Below are positions 9,162-19,377 of a DNA stretch of 64,000 nt, piece by piece. Where the stretch lies: positions 1 to 64,000 of the forward strand of contig PGZJ01000007.1 of assembly GCA_002840055.1 (NCBI GenBank), given 5' to 3'. Position numbers and translations under genes: made by a program. Origin of the DNA: Gammaproteobacteria bacterium HGW-Gammaproteobacteria-11 (lineage in GTDB: Bacteria > Pseudomonadota > Gammaproteobacteria > Pseudomonadales > Pseudomonadaceae). Position 1 is the stretch's first letter. The number at the start of each line of letters is the position of its first letter. A model generated the notes under the pieces. The model was given only the letters and a program-made list of their open reading frames with translations, was not told where the DNA came from and ran no database searches.

Positions 9162-10100
9162 ATGAGTCGACATCTGCGAATTGCCACCCGCAAAAGTGCC
9201 TTGGCCCTGTGGCAGGCCGAATACGTCAAAGCACGCCTTGAACAGCTGCATCCCGGTCTGACAGTCAGCCTGGTGCCCATGGTCAGTCGGGGTGACCAAT
9301 TGCTCGATTCACCCCTGGCCAAGATTGGCGGCAAGGGCCTGTTCGTCAAGGAGCTGGAAGCCGCGCTGCTGGATGATCAGGCTGATCTGGCCGTACACTC
9401 CATGAAGGATGTACCCATGGCCTTTCCCGAAGGTCTGGGGCTCTATGTGATCTGCGAGCGCGAAGATCCACGTGACGCTTTTGTCTCCAATCAGCATGAC
9501 AGCCTCGATAGCCTGCCGGTCGGCAGTGTTGTCGGTACTTCCAGTCTGCGCCGTCAGGCCCAGGTGATGGCCCGACGTCCGGATCTGCAGGTGCGTTTTC
9601 TGCGCGGCAACGTCAATACCCGCCTGGCCAAGCTCGATGCCGGCGAGTACGACGCCATCATTCTGGCCGCAGCCGGCCTTATGCGGTTGGGCTTTCACGA
9701 CCGGATTCGCTATGCCATGCCACCTGAAGAAAGTCTCCCGGCCGGTGGCCAGGGTGCGGTCGGTATTGAGTGCCGCAGCGATGATCTGGAGCTGCAGGCC
9801 TTGCTGGCGCCGCTGAATGATCATGACAGCGCGCTGCGCGTGCGTGCCGAACGGGCTCTGAATACGCGCCTGAACGGCGGTTGTCAGGTGCCGATTGCCT
9901 GCTACGCCGAGCGGGCCAATGGTCAGCTGTTTCTACGCGGCATGGTCGGTCAGCCGGATGGCAGCCTGCTGCTGCGTGCTGAATCAAGCGGGGATGAAAC
10001 ACAACCCGAAGCGCTTGGCATACGGGTCGCTGAGGACCTGCTCGCACAGGGCGCGCAACAGATTCTGGATGCCCTGTACGAGGAGCATCCGGCGCAGTGA
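9162..10100 (+). CDS. hemC: Porphobilinogen deaminase (hydroxymethylbilane synthase)
   Basis: This 312-residue enzyme polymerises four porphobilinogens into hydroxymethylbilane. The dipyrromethane cofactor Cys241 is visible in [13 protein letters not shown]. The substrate-binding motifs SMKDVP (80-85) and [10 protein letters not shown] (125-134) are intact. The ATG at 9162 is preferred over an in-frame TTG at 9147 because homologues begin near [17 protein letters not shown]. The next gene, hemD, overlaps it by 4 bases (GTGA), so the two are translationally coupled. Confidence 0.97.
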   Translation: MSRHLRIATRKSALALWQAEYVKARLEQLHPGLTVSLVPMVSRGDQLLDSPLAKIGGKGLFVKELEAALLDDQADLAVHSMKDVPMAFPEGLGLYVICEREDPRDAFVSNQHDSLDSLPVGSVVGTSSLRRQAQVMARRPDLQVRFLRGNVNTRLAKLDAGEYDAIILAAAGLMRLGFHDRIRYAMPPEESLPAGGQGAVGIECRSDDLELQALLAPLNDHDSALRVRAERALNTRLNGGCQVPIACYAERANGQLFLRGMVGQPDGSLLLRAESSGDETQPEALGIRVAEDLLAQGAQQILDALYEEHPAQ

Positions 10101-10849
10101 GCGCGCTGCTGCTGACGCGTCTGGCCGAGGATAACCAGCGTCTGGCGAGCCGGTTTGAGGCGTTGGGCGTGCGAACCTGCAGCCTGCCGCTGCTGGAGAT
10201 TGAAGCGCAGGTGGAAACGCCTGAGCAGCGCCGCATGTTGCTGGATCTGGATCGCTATCAGGCGGTCATGGTCGTCAGTCCGGTAGCGGCGCGGTTGGGC
10301 CTGCAGCGCATGGATCAGTACTGGCCGCAGTGGCCGGTAGGTATCGACTGGTTTGCGGTCGGTGCGGGCACGGCGCGGATACTGGAGCAGGCCGGGCTGG
10401 CGGTTCAGGTGCCGCAGGCAGGCCAGGACTCCGAGGCGCTACTGGCCTTGCCGCGCTGGCAGGCACTATTGCAGCAGCCCGATCTGCGGGTGCTGATCTG
10501 GCGCGGACAGGGTGGCCGCCAATGGTTGGCCTCACAGGTTCAGGCAGCGGGTGGTCAGGTCGACTATCTGGAGCTGTATCGCCGGGTCATGCCAGCACAG
10601 CTGCGGGTGCATCTGCCACGCATGGCGGCCGAGGTTGGCGGTATTCTGCTGATGAGCGCGCAGGCGCTCGAGCATTGGCATGATGCGGCAGGAGAGGACT
10701 GGCTCCGGCAGTCTGCCTGGCGCTGCTGGGTACCCAGCCAGCGCGTTGCCGACAGCGCAAGGGCGCTGGGTTGCAAGGATATAATAGTGTGTCGCGGTGC
10801 CGACGACGACGCCGTGATCGAGGCCGTGATGGCCCACCCGCTGAGGTGA
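10097..10849 (+). CDS. hemD: Uroporphyrinogen-III synthase
   Basis: This 250-residue protein of the low-conservation HemD family closes and inverts ring D of hydroxymethylbilane to give uroporphyrinogen III. Assignment rests on position (hemC-hemD-hemX-hemY), length, and family motifs such as [10 protein letters not shown] at the N-terminus and [11 protein letters not shown] near residues 57-67. The start is GTG, overlapping the hemC stop codon as GTGA. Confidence 0.93.
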   Translation: MSALLLTRLAEDNQRLASRFEALGVRTCSLPLLEIEAQVETPEQRRMLLDLDRYQAVMVVSPVAARLGLQRMDQYWPQWPVGIDWFAVGAGTARILEQAGLAVQVPQAGQDSEALLALPRWQALLQQPDLRVLIWRGQGGRQWLASQVQAAGGQVDYLELYRRVMPAQLRVHLPRMAAEVGGILLMSAQALEHWHDAAGEDWLRQSAWRCWVPSQRVADSARALGCKDIIVCRGADDDAVIEAVMAHPLR

Positions 10850-10862
10850 CAAGGGGAATAGC

Positions 10863-12032
10863 ATGGAATCGACCGAACAGGACAAGATCGATAAGCCACA
10901 GACAGGCAGCGCGGCCAGCGACAACAGCCCGCCACCGGTCACGCCACCACCGGTCAAGCCACCGCCAGTCAAACCGGCGGCAGGTAAAGCGACGCCGCCA
11001 CCCGGCAAAGGCGGGGGTAAGGGTTTGGCGGCACTGGCCTTGCTGGTGGGCTTGGCCGCACTGGGTCTGCAGGGCTGGCAGTGGTATCAGAACAGCTTGC
11101 AGGCTGAAGGCCAGAGCAGCGCACTCGACGCGCAACTGGCTGTGGTACAGGCTGAGCAGGACCGTTTGTCCCGATCCCTCGATGCGCGACTGCAAGGATT
11201 GCCCGAGGCCAGCGACTGGCAGCAGTTCCAGCGCCTGAATGCCGATCTGCAACGCAGCCAGCAGGCACTGTCACAGCGTCTGGATACCCTGCAGGGCGAC
11301 GCCCGCGCGGACTGGAAGCTGGCCGAGGCAGAGTATCTGCTGCGCCTGGCCAGTCTGCGTCTGTTGGCAGCCCAGGACGTCACCTCAGCCACCGAGTTGC
11401 TGGCAGCGGTCGATGGCATTCTCAAGGCCCAGCCGGACACCGGCGTGTTTGCCGTGCGTGAACAGCTGGCGCAGTACCGTGCCGAACTGGACAACCTGCC
11501 GCGCCTGGACCGGGCCGGGGTATTCCTGCGCCTTGGCGCACTGCGTGAACAGGTCGGACGACTGGTGTTGTTGCCAGTGCCGGTATTTGATCCGGATGAG
11601 GTCACTGTCGAGGAAGAATTTGAAGATCGTCTGGCCAGACGTACCCGCGGTGAGCGCATGCTGATGCGACTGGAGCGATATGTACGGGTCGATTTTCAGC
11701 GTGGCAAGGTCATTACACCGCTCCTCGATGAGGCGGAAATGCAGCGCGTCAGGCGCACCCTGCAATTGACCATGGAGCAGGCGCAATGGGCTGCATTGCG
11801 TGGTGAACCCGAGGTTTATCTGGCCAGCCTGCAGCAGGCCGATGCATTACTGCGCCAATTCTTTGAGCTGGATAACCCGCAGGTGCGGGTCATGCAGGAG
11901 CAATTACAGAGCCTGACCGAGCAGCAGGTCAGTCTGACTGCGCCGGATCTGGCGCCCCTGCAGCAGACCCTGACGGCCTATATTCAAAGTCGCCGTAGCC
12001 TGCCTGCAGTCAGCGAGGAGCCCAGCCCATGA
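10863..12032 (+). CDS. hemX: HemX-like membrane protein (uroporphyrin-III methyltransferase-related name, no enzymatic domain)
   Basis: The 389-residue product has a Pro/Lys-rich cytoplasmic N-terminus (about residues 18-55, PPPVKPPPVKP-type). One transmembrane helix follows (about 58-75), then a long, mostly helical periplasmic part rich in Gln and Leu with coiled-coil character. Family members are often annotated as uroporphyrin-III C-methyltransferase, but no SAM-binding fold is present. The protein probably helps organise haem synthesis at the membrane. It lies 13 bases after hemD, and hemY overlaps its end by 4 bases (ATGA). Confidence 0.88.
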   Translation: MESTEQDKIDKPQTGSAASDNSPPPVTPPPVKPPPVKPAAGKATPPPGKGGGKGLAALALLVGLAALGLQGWQWYQNSLQAEGQSSALDAQLAVVQAEQDRLSRSLDARLQGLPEASDWQQFQRLNADLQRSQQALSQRLDTLQGDARADWKLAEAEYLLRLASLRLLAAQDVTSATELLAAVDGILKAQPDTGVFAVREQLAQYRAELDNLPRLDRAGVFLRLGALREQVGRLVLLPVPVFDPDEVTVEEEFEDRLARRTRGERMLMRLERYVRVDFQRGKVITPLLDEAEMQRVRRTLQLTMEQAQWAALRGEPEVYLASLQQADALLRQFFELDNPQVRVMQEQLQSLTEQQVSLTAPDLAPLQQTLTAYIQSRRSLPAVSEEPSP

Positions 12033-13279
12033 GCAAAAGCTACCTTGCCGTACTGGCGGTTCTGCTGGTGGCGGCGCTATTGGGCATGGCGGTGGCCGAG
12101 GATCCAGGCTACCTGCTGATCGCCTGGCGCAATATGTCGATCGAAACCAGTATCTGGGTCGGTCTGGCTTTTCTGCTGGCGCTGTGGCTGCTGTTGTCGC
12201 TGTTGCGCGCAGTAGTCAGGTTGCTGAATGCTTCCGGCCGCCGGCTCAACCCCTGGTCGCGGCATAACCTGGAGCGGCGCGCCAATCTGATTACCACCCG
12301 GGGCTTGCTGGAGTTTGCCGAAGGCCATTGGAGCAACGCGCTGCGGCTGCTCAAGCGCTCGGCGCCGCACGCCGAACAGCCGCTGATCAATTACCTGGCC
12401 GCGGCCCGAGCCGCCCACGAGCTGGAAGACTTCCCGGAATGTGACAACCTGCTGCGTGAGGCCTACGAAACCACGCCGGGAGCGGATGTAGCGATTGCCG
12501 TGACCCAGGCCCAGTTGCAGATAGCCCGTGGTCAGTTGGAGCAGGCCCTGGCCACCCTGACGCGTTTGCGCAAGGAGCATCCCAAACATTTGTATGCGCT
12601 GAAACTGATGGGTCAGTTGTATGCCAAGCTGGAAGACTGGAACAGTCTTGAACAGCTGCTGCCGGAGCTGCGCCGGCACAAGCTGCTGCACGAAGCTGAA
12701 CAACAAGGCATGGAACAGCGGGTATATATCGCGTTGCTGGTGCAGGCCGGACAACGCGGCAAACATCAGGAGCCCGGTCAGACCGATGCCGTGACGGCGG
12801 TCTGGGAGCGCTTGCCAAAACTGGCTCGACATGAGCCTGCGCTGATCGAGGCCTATTGTCTGCAATTGCGAAGTCTGGGCAAGCTCGAGCGCTGCGAGGA
12901 AACCCTGCGTCAGGCACTGCGTCATGCCTTCAACGAGCGGCTGGTGCACCTGTATGGCATGACGGCGGGCAAGGACCCGGCGCGGCAACTGCAAACAGCC
13001 GAGCACTGGCTGGCTGAGCACCCGCACAATGCGGCGCTATTGCTGGCATTGGGTCGGCTGGCCTTGCAGAACAGCCTGTGGGGCAAGGCGCGGGAATATC
13101 TGGAAGCGAGTTTTGCCAGCAAGCGCGATATCCAGACCTGTGCCGAGCTGGTGCGTTTGCTTGAGCACTTGGGCGAACAGGCAGCCAGTCAAAGCATGTT
13201 GCGTCAGGGCTTTGGGCTGATGGTCAAGGATTTGCCCGAGATGCCATTACCCGCTGCGCAGGGCCTGACAACAACCTGA
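12029..13279 (+). CDS. hemY: HemY-like protein, TPR-containing haem biosynthesis-associated membrane protein
   Basis: This 416-residue protein has two N-terminal transmembrane helices (about 5-22 and 40-62). The HemY_N region includes NPWSRHNLERRANLITTRGL, followed by TPR-like helical repeats to the C-terminus. It is not the protoporphyrinogen oxidase also called HemY in Bacillus. It is translationally coupled to hemX. The gene ends 17 bases before the converging reductase gene; an imperfect GC-rich hairpin at about 13286-13312 may separate the two transcripts. Confidence 0.92.
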   Translation: MSKSYLAVLAVLLVAALLGMAVAEDPGYLLIAWRNMSIETSIWVGLAFLLALWLLLSLLRAVVRLLNASGRRLNPWSRHNLERRANLITTRGLLEFAEGHWSNALRLLKRSAPHAEQPLINYLAAARAAHELEDFPECDNLLREAYETTPGADVAIAVTQAQLQIARGQLEQALATLTRLRKEHPKHLYALKLMGQLYAKLEDWNSLEQLLPELRRHKLLHEAEQQGMEQRVYIALLVQAGQRGKHQEPGQTDAVTAVWERLPKLARHEPALIEAYCLQLRSLGKLERCEETLRQALRHAFNERLVHLYGMTAGKDPARQLQTAEHWLAEHPHNAALLLALGRLALQNSLWGKAREYLEASFASKRDIQTCAELVRLLEHLGEQAASQSMLRQGFGLMVKDLPEMPLPAAQGLTTT

Positions 13280-13296
13280 ACAGGGCGCAGCCGCGA

Positions 13297-14265
13297 TCAG
13301 TCGCGCGGCGCATAGGCAAAGGCGTCGGCGTGCATCTGCGCTGCCGGCATGCCACCTTCGATCAATGCATCAAAGGTGGCGTAGACCATCGCCGGTGAGC
13401 CGCTGACATAAAACTCATAGCGGCTCAAATCCCCCAGATCATCAATGATCGCTTGATACAGCAGGCCGTTGCGTCCGCTCCAGTCCGGGTCATGGCTGAT
13501 CACTTTATGCAGCGTCAAGTCCGCTAGCTGCTGCCATTCAGACCAGTAAGGCGGCTGATAAAGGTCGCAGCCTTGCCGTGCCCCCCAGTACAGATGCATG
13601 GGCTGATTGAAGCCTCTGCGGCTTGCGTCCTGAATCAGACTCTGCATCTGCGCCAGGCCGGTTCCAGCGGCGATCATCACCATCGGGCGTGTCGGCAAAT
13701 CAGCGATGTGGCAGTGACCAAGGGGCAGTTGCAACTGGGCCATACGCGTCTGTTGCAGCTGGTTGATCAGCGCGGCAGTGATGCTGTCGCGGTTGAGAAT
13801 ATGCAGTTCCAGTTCGCGCTGCTGATCGGGCGATGAGGCAATCGAGAACGCCGCTGCCTCGCCGTCTGGACGGGTCAACAGCAGATACTGGCCGGCATGG
13901 TAGCGCAGAGCTTTGCCGGCCGGCGTACGCATCCGTAACCGCCAGACATCGGCGCCCAGGTTGGTGCAGTCGATAACCTGACAGGCCAGACGTTGCAGGG
14001 GTAGCTCACCGGGCGCCAGCACGCCGTCCCAGATCAGCTCGCAGTCCTGCAGCGGCTCGGCAATGCAGGTGAAAAGTTCGCCGCTGGTGCGCTCCTCACC
14101 CTGCTGTGACACCCGGCCACTGATCAGGTTGGCCGCGCAGATATGACAGTTGCCATTCCGGCAGCTCTGCGCCGCATCGAACCCCAGACGTCTGGCCGCG
14201 TCTATGATGCGCTCACCGGGCAACAGCTCAAGTACATGGCCGGCGGGTTGCAAGGTTACTTTCAT
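13297..14265 (-). CDS. 2Fe-2S ferredoxin-type NAD(P)H/FAD reductase (CDP-6-deoxy-glucoseen reductase-like)
   Basis: The 322-residue protein has an N-terminal plant-type ferredoxin domain with cluster ligands Cys35, Cys40, Cys43 and Cys67 (CRNGNCHIC and CIAEP). A ferredoxin-NADP-reductase-like FAD domain follows (AFSIAS motif for flavin), then an NAD-binding domain (MIAAGTGLAQMQSLI). It is an electron-transfer flavoprotein. The database name for the Pseudomonas orthologue, which also sits beside ubiD, refers to a sugar-deoxygenation reductase, but no sugar pathway is present here. Support for ubiquinone synthesis or flavin reduction is a guess. It lies 15 bases after ubiD in the same transcription direction. 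Confidence 0.83.
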   Translation of the reverse strand: MKVTLQPAGHVLELLPGERIIDAARRLGFDAAQSCRNGNCHICAANLISGRVSQQGEERTSGELFTCIAEPLQDCELIWDGVLAPGELPLQRLACQVIDCTNLGADVWRLRMRTPAGKALRYHAGQYLLLTRPDGEAAAFSIASSPDQQRELELHILNRDSITAALINQLQQTRMAQLQLPLGHCHIADLPTRPMVMIAAGTGLAQMQSLIQDASRRGFNQPMHLYWGARQGCDLYQPPYWSEWQQLADLTLHKVISHDPDWSGRNGLLYQAIIDDLGDLSRYEFYVSGSPAMVYATFDALIEGGMPAAQMHADAFAYAPRD

Positions 14266-14280
14266 GCTTGGTCGTTGCCC

Positions 14281-15747
14281 TCAGTCGATGCCCAGTTCGG
14301 ACCATAACGCATCAATGCGCTGGATCACACTGGCGTCCTGGGTGATGGCTGTGCCCCACTCGCGGGTGGTTTCGCCGGGCCACTTGTTGGTGGCATCCAG
14401 ACCCATCTTGCTGCCCAGGCCGGACACCGGCGAGGCGAAGTCCAGATAGTCGATCGGTGTGTTGTCGATCATCACGGTATCGCGCTTGGGGTCCATGCGG
14501 GTGGTGATGGCCCAGATCACATCGCTCCAGTCGCGGGTGTTGATGTCATCATCAACCACAATTACGAACTTGGTGTACATGAACTGGCGCAGGAAGCTCC
14601 AGACACCGAGCATGACCCGTTTGGCATGACCGGGATACTGTTTCTTGATCGACACCACCGCCATGCGGTACGAGCAGCCTTCCGGGGGTAGATAGAAATC
14701 GGTGATTTCCGGAAATTGCTTCTGCAGAATCGGCACAAAGACTTCATTCAGTGCTACGCCAAGTATCGCGGGCTCATCCGGCGGTCGGCCGGTGTAGGTG
14801 CTGTGATAGATCGGCTTTTCTCGGCGGGTGATGCGCTCAACGGTAAAGACCGGGAAACGATCGACCTCGTTGTAATAGCCGGTATGGTCGCCAAAGGGGC
14901 CTTCATCGGCCATTTCGCCGGGGTGAATAACGCCTTCCAGGACAATCTCGGCACTGGCCGGTACCTGCAGCGCTGAGCCGCGACACTTGACCAGCTCGGT
15001 ACGCTGGCCGCGCAACAGCCCGGCAAAGGCATACTCCGAGAGGCTGTCGGGTACCGGTGTGACGGCGCCCAGTATGGTCGCCGGGTCGGCGCCCAGTGCA
15101 ACCGCGATGGGGAAGGGTTCGCCGGGGTGTTTGTCGCACCAGTCCTTGAAGTCCAGGGCGCCGCCGCGGTGGCTCAGCCAGCGCATGATCAGTTTGTTGC
15201 GACCAATCACCTGCTGACGATAGATGCCGAGATTCTGGCGTTCCTTGTTCGGCCCCTTGGTCACCACCAGACCCCAGGTGATCAGCGGGCCGGCATCGCC
15301 CGGCCAGCAGGTTTGCACCGGTATGCTGCCAAGGTCAACATCGTCACCCTCCAGGACTACAGACTGGCAGGGCGCATCGCGCACCACCTTGGGCGCCATG
15401 CTTAACACTTTTTTGAAAATGGGCAGCTTGGACCAGGCGTCTTTAAGCCCCTTTGGCGGATCGGGTTCTTTCAGAAAGGCCAGCAGCTTGCCTATCTCGC
15501 GCAGCTCGCTGACGTCGTTCGCACCCATGCCCATGGCGACCCGCTGCGGGGTGCCGAACAGATTGCCGAGTACCGGCATGTCAAAACCGACGGGGTTTTC
15601 AAACAGCAACGCCGGACCGCCCTTGCGCAGGGTGCGGTCGCAGATTTCGGTCATTTCAAGAATGGGTGAGACGGGTGCCTGGATGCGCTTGAGTTCGCCG
15701 CGCTGCTCCAGGCCCTTGATGAAATCGCGTAGATCGGAGTATTGCAT
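14281..15747 (-). CDS. ubiD: 4-hydroxy-3-polyprenylbenzoate decarboxylase UbiD
   Basis: This 488-residue prenylated-FMN-dependent decarboxylase acts in ubiquinone synthesis by removing the carboxylate from the polyprenylated ring. Family features include an N-terminal [20 protein letters not shown] segment and a conserved central region with [11 protein letters not shown] and [15 protein letters not shown]. The start at 15747 is preferred; six further codons upstream are open but lie in a repeat. It sits 172 bases downstream of rho, with an inverted heptamer-type repeat between them. Confidence 0.95.
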   Translation of the reverse strand: MQYSDLRDFIKGLEQRGELKRIQAPVSPILEMTEICDRTLRKGGPALLFENPVGFDMPVLGNLFGTPQRVAMGMGANDVSELREIGKLLAFLKEPDPPKGLKDAWSKLPIFKKVLSMAPKVVRDAPCQSVVLEGDDVDLGSIPVQTCWPGDAGPLITWGLVVTKGPNKERQNLGIYRQQVIGRNKLIMRWLSHRGGALDFKDWCDKHPGEPFPIAVALGADPATILGAVTPVPDSLSEYAFAGLLRGQRTELVKCRGSALQVPASAEIVLEGVIHPGEMADEGPFGDHTGYYNEVDRFPVFTVERITRREKPIYHSTYTGRPPDEPAILGVALNEVFVPILQKQFPEITDFYLPPEGCSYRMAVVSIKKQYPGHAKRVMLGVWSFLRQFMYTKFVIVVDDDINTRDWSDVIWAITTRMDPKRDTVMIDNTPIDYLDFASPVSGLGSKMGLDATNKWPGETTREWGTAITQDASVIQRIDALWSELGID

Positions 15748-15750
15748 GGC

Positions 15751-15922
15751 AGCTTCAAGCCTCAAGCGGCAAGCTGCAAGCAGTATGAGGAATGCGGCAG
15801 CCTGGGGTGTCTGGTCAGAAGCACATTATGCCGACAGAACAGCCTGCCGGGTGGTGTAAAGTGCAACAAGCTGCAAGCTGCACCGGGCTGCTTGCAGCTT
15901 GAAGCTTGTCGCTTGCAGCTTA
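15751..15922. repeat. Intergenic (AAGCTTGCAGCTTG)-type heptamer repeat, copy A
   Basis: Arms 15751-15782 and 15889-15920 are imperfect inverted repeats built of 7-base units such as GCTTGCA and GCTTGAA. Inside, AAGCTGCAAGC (15868-15878) pairs perfectly with GCTTGCAGCTT (15890-15900). The element fills the gap between the rho stop codon and the ubiD start. Two related copies flank hisA at 37936-38004 and 38754-38821. Confidence 0.7.
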
Positions 15923-17185
15923 GTTTTTGCTGCGCTTCATCGACTGGAAGAACTCATCGTTGGTCTTGGTATCCTTCAGACGATCAAGAAGGAATTCAAT
16001 CGCGGCGATCTCGTCCATCGAGTGCAGGATCTTGCGCAGGATCCACATGCGTTGCAGCTCATCTTCACTGGTCAGTAATTCTTCGCGACGGGTGCCGGAG
16101 CGGTTGATGTTGATCGCCGGGAATACCCGCTTCTCGGCAATCTTGCGATCCAGGTGGATCTCCATGTTGCCGGTGCCCTTGAATTCCTCGTAAATCACTT
16201 CGTCCATCTTCGAGCCGGTATCGACCAGTGCGGTGGCAATAATGGTCAGGCTGCCGCCTTCTTCGATATTCCGTGCGGCACCAAAGAAACGCTTGGGCTT
16301 TTCCAGGGCGTGGGCGTCAACACCACCGGTCAATACCTTGCCGGAGCTCGGGATAACGGTGTTGTAGGCACGGGCCAGACGGGTAATGGAGTCGAGCAGG
16401 ATGATCACGTCTTTCTTGTGCTCAACCAGGCGCTTGGCCTTCTCGATGACCATTTCTGCGACCTGCACGTGGCGGCTAGGTGGCTCGTCGAAGGTCGAAG
16501 CGACGACTTCGCCGCGCACGGTGCGCTGCATCTCGGTGACTTCCTCGGGACGCTCATCGATCAGCAGTACGATCAGATGACATTCCGGATTGTTACGCGC
16601 AATGTTGGCGGCCACGTTTTGCAGCATCAGCGTCTTACCCGCCTTGGGCGGTGCTACCAGCAGGCCGCGCTGACCTTTGCCGATGGGTGCGCACAGATCG
16701 ATGATGCGTGCCATCAGATCTTCGGTGGAGCCGTTACCGGCCTCCATGGTCAACCGCTCGGTGGGGAACAGGGGTGTAAGGTTTTCGAACAGGATCTTGT
16801 TTTTGGTATTTTCCGGTCTGTCGAAGTTGATTGAGTCGACTTTCAAGAGAGCGAAGTAGCGCTCACCGTCCTTTGGCGGACGAATCTTGCCGGAAATGGT
16901 ATCGCCGGTACGCAGGTTGAAACGACGGATCTGGCTTGGCGACACATAGATATCGTCGGGGCCTGCCAGGTAGGAGGAGTCTGCGGAACGCAGGAAGCCA
17001 AAGCCATCCTGGAGAATTTCCAGAACACCGTCACCGTGAATGTCTTCACCACCTTTGGCGTGTTTTTTCAGCGTAGCGAAAATAACGTCCTGTTTACGCG
17101 ACCGGCCCATATTTTCAAGGCCCATCTGTTCGGCGATTTCAAGCAGTTCGGTGATCGGTTTTTGTTTGAGTTCAGTCAGGTTCAT
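15920..17185 (-). CDS. rho: Transcription termination factor Rho
   Basis: This 421-residue hexameric RNA helicase ends untranslated transcripts. It has an N-terminal helical domain, a cold-shock-like RNA-binding domain ([19 protein letters not shown], about 60-78) and an ATPase core with Walker A APPKAGKT. The Q/R-loop regions [13 protein letters not shown] and [16 protein letters not shown] are intact. The length matches the family. The last codons (KRSKN) lie against the heptamer repeat, giving a C-terminus that differs slightly from P. aeruginosa. The gene is downstream of trxA on the same strand but separated by a terminator. Confidence 0.98.
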   Translation of the reverse strand: MNLTELKQKPITELLEIAEQMGLENMGRSRKQDVIFATLKKHAKGGEDIHGDGVLEILQDGFGFLRSADSSYLAGPDDIYVSPSQIRRFNLRTGDTISGKIRPPKDGERYFALLKVDSINFDRPENTKNKILFENLTPLFPTERLTMEAGNGSTEDLMARIIDLCAPIGKGQRGLLVAPPKAGKTLMLQNVAANIARNNPECHLIVLLIDERPEEVTEMQRTVRGEVVASTFDEPPSRHVQVAEMVIEKAKRLVEHKKDVIILLDSITRLARAYNTVIPSSGKVLTGGVDAHALEKPKRFFGAARNIEEGGSLTIIATALVDTGSKMDEVIYEEFKGTGNMEIHLDRKIAEKRVFPAININRSGTRREELLTSEDELQRMWILRKILHSMDEIAAIEFLLDRLKDTKTNDEFFQSMKRSKN

Positions 17186-17355
17186 AGGGTCGGTAAGAGT
17201 AGGTGTCTTTCGGCAGGACGGGTTAGTGATATGCCGCCATTGAGTATGGGGCGATGGTTTGGCTGATACAGGGAAGCCGCTGGCGCAGGGTGCGACAAGG
17301 AATTGATGAGCAAATCTAGCACTGCTTGGAAGTGACGTCCATACCTTGAGTGCAG

Positions 17356-17383
17356 AAAACCCCGGTGCAATTGCTCACCGGGG
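17356..17383 (-). terminator. Rho-independent terminator after trxA
   Basis: Read on the minus strand, CCCCGGTG pairs with CACCGGGG around an 8-base loop and is followed by TTTT (complement of 17356-17359). It lies just past the trxA stop at 17393. rho, further downstream, therefore probably has its own promoter in 17186-17355. Confidence 0.8.
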
Positions 17384-17392
17384 TGATTCGGT

Positions 17393-17719
17393 TCAGATAT
17401 TGCTGTCGAGGAAGGCGGCCAGCTGGGATTTTGACAGGGCGCCGACCTTGGTCGCTTCGACGTTGCCATCCTTGAACAGCATCAGCGTAGGGATGCCGCG
17501 CACGCCGTACTTTGGCGGTGTGTCGGGATTTTCATCGATATTCAGCTTGCAGATTCTCAGCTTGCCATCGTATTCCTTGGAAATTTCGTCCAGAACCGGG
17601 GCAATCATCTTGCACGGACCACACCACTCAGCCCAGTAATCCACCAGTACCGGGCCATCGGCCTTGAGTACGTCGGTGTCGAAGCTGCTGTCGGTGACAT
17701 GCATGATCAAATCACTCAT
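17393..17719 (-). CDS. trxA: Thioredoxin
   Basis: This 108-residue cytoplasmic thioredoxin reduces protein disulfides using electrons from thioredoxin reductase. The redox motif is WCGPC with Cys33 and Cys36, and the cis-proline stretch RGIPTLMLF is present. The Shine-Dalgarno sequence GGAGAG lies 5' of the ATG. A possible extended -10 (TGCTATAGT on the minus strand) lies about 40 bases upstream. It is divergent from ppx, the conserved Pseudomonas arrangement. Confidence 0.97.
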   Translation of the reverse strand: MSDLIMHVTDSSFDTDVLKADGPVLVDYWAEWCGPCKMIAPVLDEISKEYDGKLRICKLNIDENPDTPPKYGVRGIPTLMLFKDGNVEATKVGALSKSQLAAFLDSNI

Positions 17720-17871
17720 TTGTCTCTCCAGGGGGATCTAAGGGCTATATGAAGCGCACTATAGCACCACCCTGTACGCCAGCGAAAGGCGACGGGATGT
17801 CGCCCGGTGCAACTGCGCACAAGACTCGGACAGGGTGATAGAATCAGTCCACACGTATTCGAGGCAGGCAC

Positions 17872-19377
17872 ATGGTGCAGACACAACAGCCGGACTTTCC
17901 CCTGGTAGCGGCGATTGATCTTGGCTCGAACAGTTTTCATATGGTGCTGGCGCGGGTTGATCACGGTGAGATTCGCATACTCGAGCGCCTGGGTGAGAAG
18001 GTGCAATTGGCCGCTGGTCTGAATGATCAGGGTGAGCTGAGTGAAGAAGCCATGCAGCGCGGGCTGGATTGCTTGCGTCGCTTTGCCCAGCTGACCAACG
18101 GCCTGCCTGACGGCGCTGTCCGTATTGTCGGGACCAATGCCCTGCGTGAAGCGCGCAACCGCGCCCAGTTCATGCGCCAGGTGCGGCAAATCATTGGCCA
18201 CCGGGTGGATGTGATTTCCGGCCGGGAAGAGGCGCGACTGATTTACCTGGGTGTTGCCCACACGCAATCCGATGATGAAGGCAAGCGCCTGGTCATGGAT
18301 ATCGGCGGTGGCAGCACCGAGTTCATCATCGGAGAGCGTTTCGAATCGATTTTGCGTGAAAGCTTGCAGATGGGATGTGTGTCCTTTACCCAGCGTTACT
18401 TTGCTGATGGGCGCATCAGCGTCAATCGCTATGCCCAGGCCTATACCGCTGCCCGCCTCGAATTGATGAACATTGAACAGGGCATCAACCGGCTTGGCTG
18501 GCAGGAGGCAGTAGGCGCCTCAGGGACCATCAGAACTATCCGTTTGTGTATTCAGGCCGCTGGTAAAGGTCAGGAAGATATCACGCCTGAAGGGTTGCAA
18601 TGGCTCAAGCGCAAACTGCTCAAGGCAGGGCAGGTTGAGCGCATTGATATCGACAGCCTGAAGCCGGAACGCCGTGCCACCCTGCCTGCCGGGCTGGCTA
18701 TTCTGGAGGCCATTTTTGATGCGCTTGGCGTGACCAGCCTGAGTCATTCCGAGGGAGCTCTGCGTGAAGGGGTGTTGTATGACTTGCTCGGCAGGCATCA
18801 GCATGAGGACGTGCGCGAGCGCACGCTGACAGCCTTGATGGAGCGCTGCCACGTGGACCTTGAGCAGGCTGCGCGGGTTGAATCCAAGGCCCTGAGTCTG
18901 CTTGGCAAGGTAGCCTCAAGCTGGCAGCTTGAGGGTGACAAACCGGCGAATATGCTGACCTGGGTGGCCCGGGTGCATGAGGTTGGGCTGGATATTGCCC
19001 ACAACCAGTATCACAAGCACGGTGCTTACCTGATTGAGCATGCCGATTTGCCTGGCTTCTCGCGTCAGGAGCAGCAGGCCATGGCGGTACTGGTGCGCGG
19101 TCATCGGCGTAGCCTGCCGAATGCGGACAAGCTCTCGGAGTTTGGCGATGAGGCCAGTTCTCTGCTCAGACTGTGCATGCTGCTGCGCCTGGCTATCCTC
19201 TACCACCACATTCGTGGCAACCAGGATATGCCGGGATTGCTGGTCGAGGCCGGCGAGAACTTCCTCAATCTGCATTTCCCTGATGGCTGGCTGGACGCCA
19301 ACCCCTTGACCCAGGCTGACTTCGATCAGGAAGCACAGTGCTGGGCCAAGGTGGGTTACACGCTGACGGTGCGCTGA
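17872..19377 (+). CDS. ppx: Exopolyphosphatase
   Basis: This 501-residue Ppx/GppA phosphatase removes terminal phosphates from polyphosphate. The sugar-kinase/actin-fold motifs [15 protein letters not shown] (residues 12-26) and [15 protein letters not shown] are intact, and a C-terminal HD-like helical region follows. The last 22 bases overlap the 3' end of ppk on the opposite strand, so the genes for polyphosphate breakdown and synthesis run tail to tail. Confidence 0.96.
   Translation: MVQTQQPDFPLVAAIDLGSNSFHMVLARVDHGEIRILERLGEKVQLAAGLNDQGELSEEAMQRGLDCLRRFAQLTNGLPDGAVRIVGTNALREARNRAQFMRQVRQIIGHRVDVISGREEARLIYLGVAHTQSDDEGKRLVMDIGGGSTEFIIGERFESILRESLQMGCVSFTQRYFADGRISVNRYAQAYTAARLELMNIEQGINRLGWQEAVGASGTIRTIRLCIQAAGKGQEDITPEGLQWLKRKLLKAGQVERIDIDSLKPERRATLPAGLAILEAIFDALGVTSLSHSEGALREGVLYDLLGRHQHEDVRERTLTALMERCHVDLEQAARVESKALSLLGKVASSWQLEGDKPANMLTWVARVHEVGLDIAHNQYHKHGAYLIEHADLPGFSRQEQQAMAVLVRGHRRSLPNADKLSEFGDEASSLLRLCMLLRLAILYHHIRGNQDMPGLLVEAGENFLNLHFPDGWLDANPLTQADFDQEAQCWAKVGYTLTVR

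Noticed and set aside
8048..9349. Open frame of 433 codons on the minus strand across algZ, algR and hemC
   Set aside because: It crosses three confirmed plus-strand genes and has no recognisable protein character.
12029..13279. HemY as protoporphyrinogen oxidase
   Set aside because: The sequence has two membrane helices and TPR-like repeats but no FAD-binding motif, so the Bacillus HemY function does not apply.
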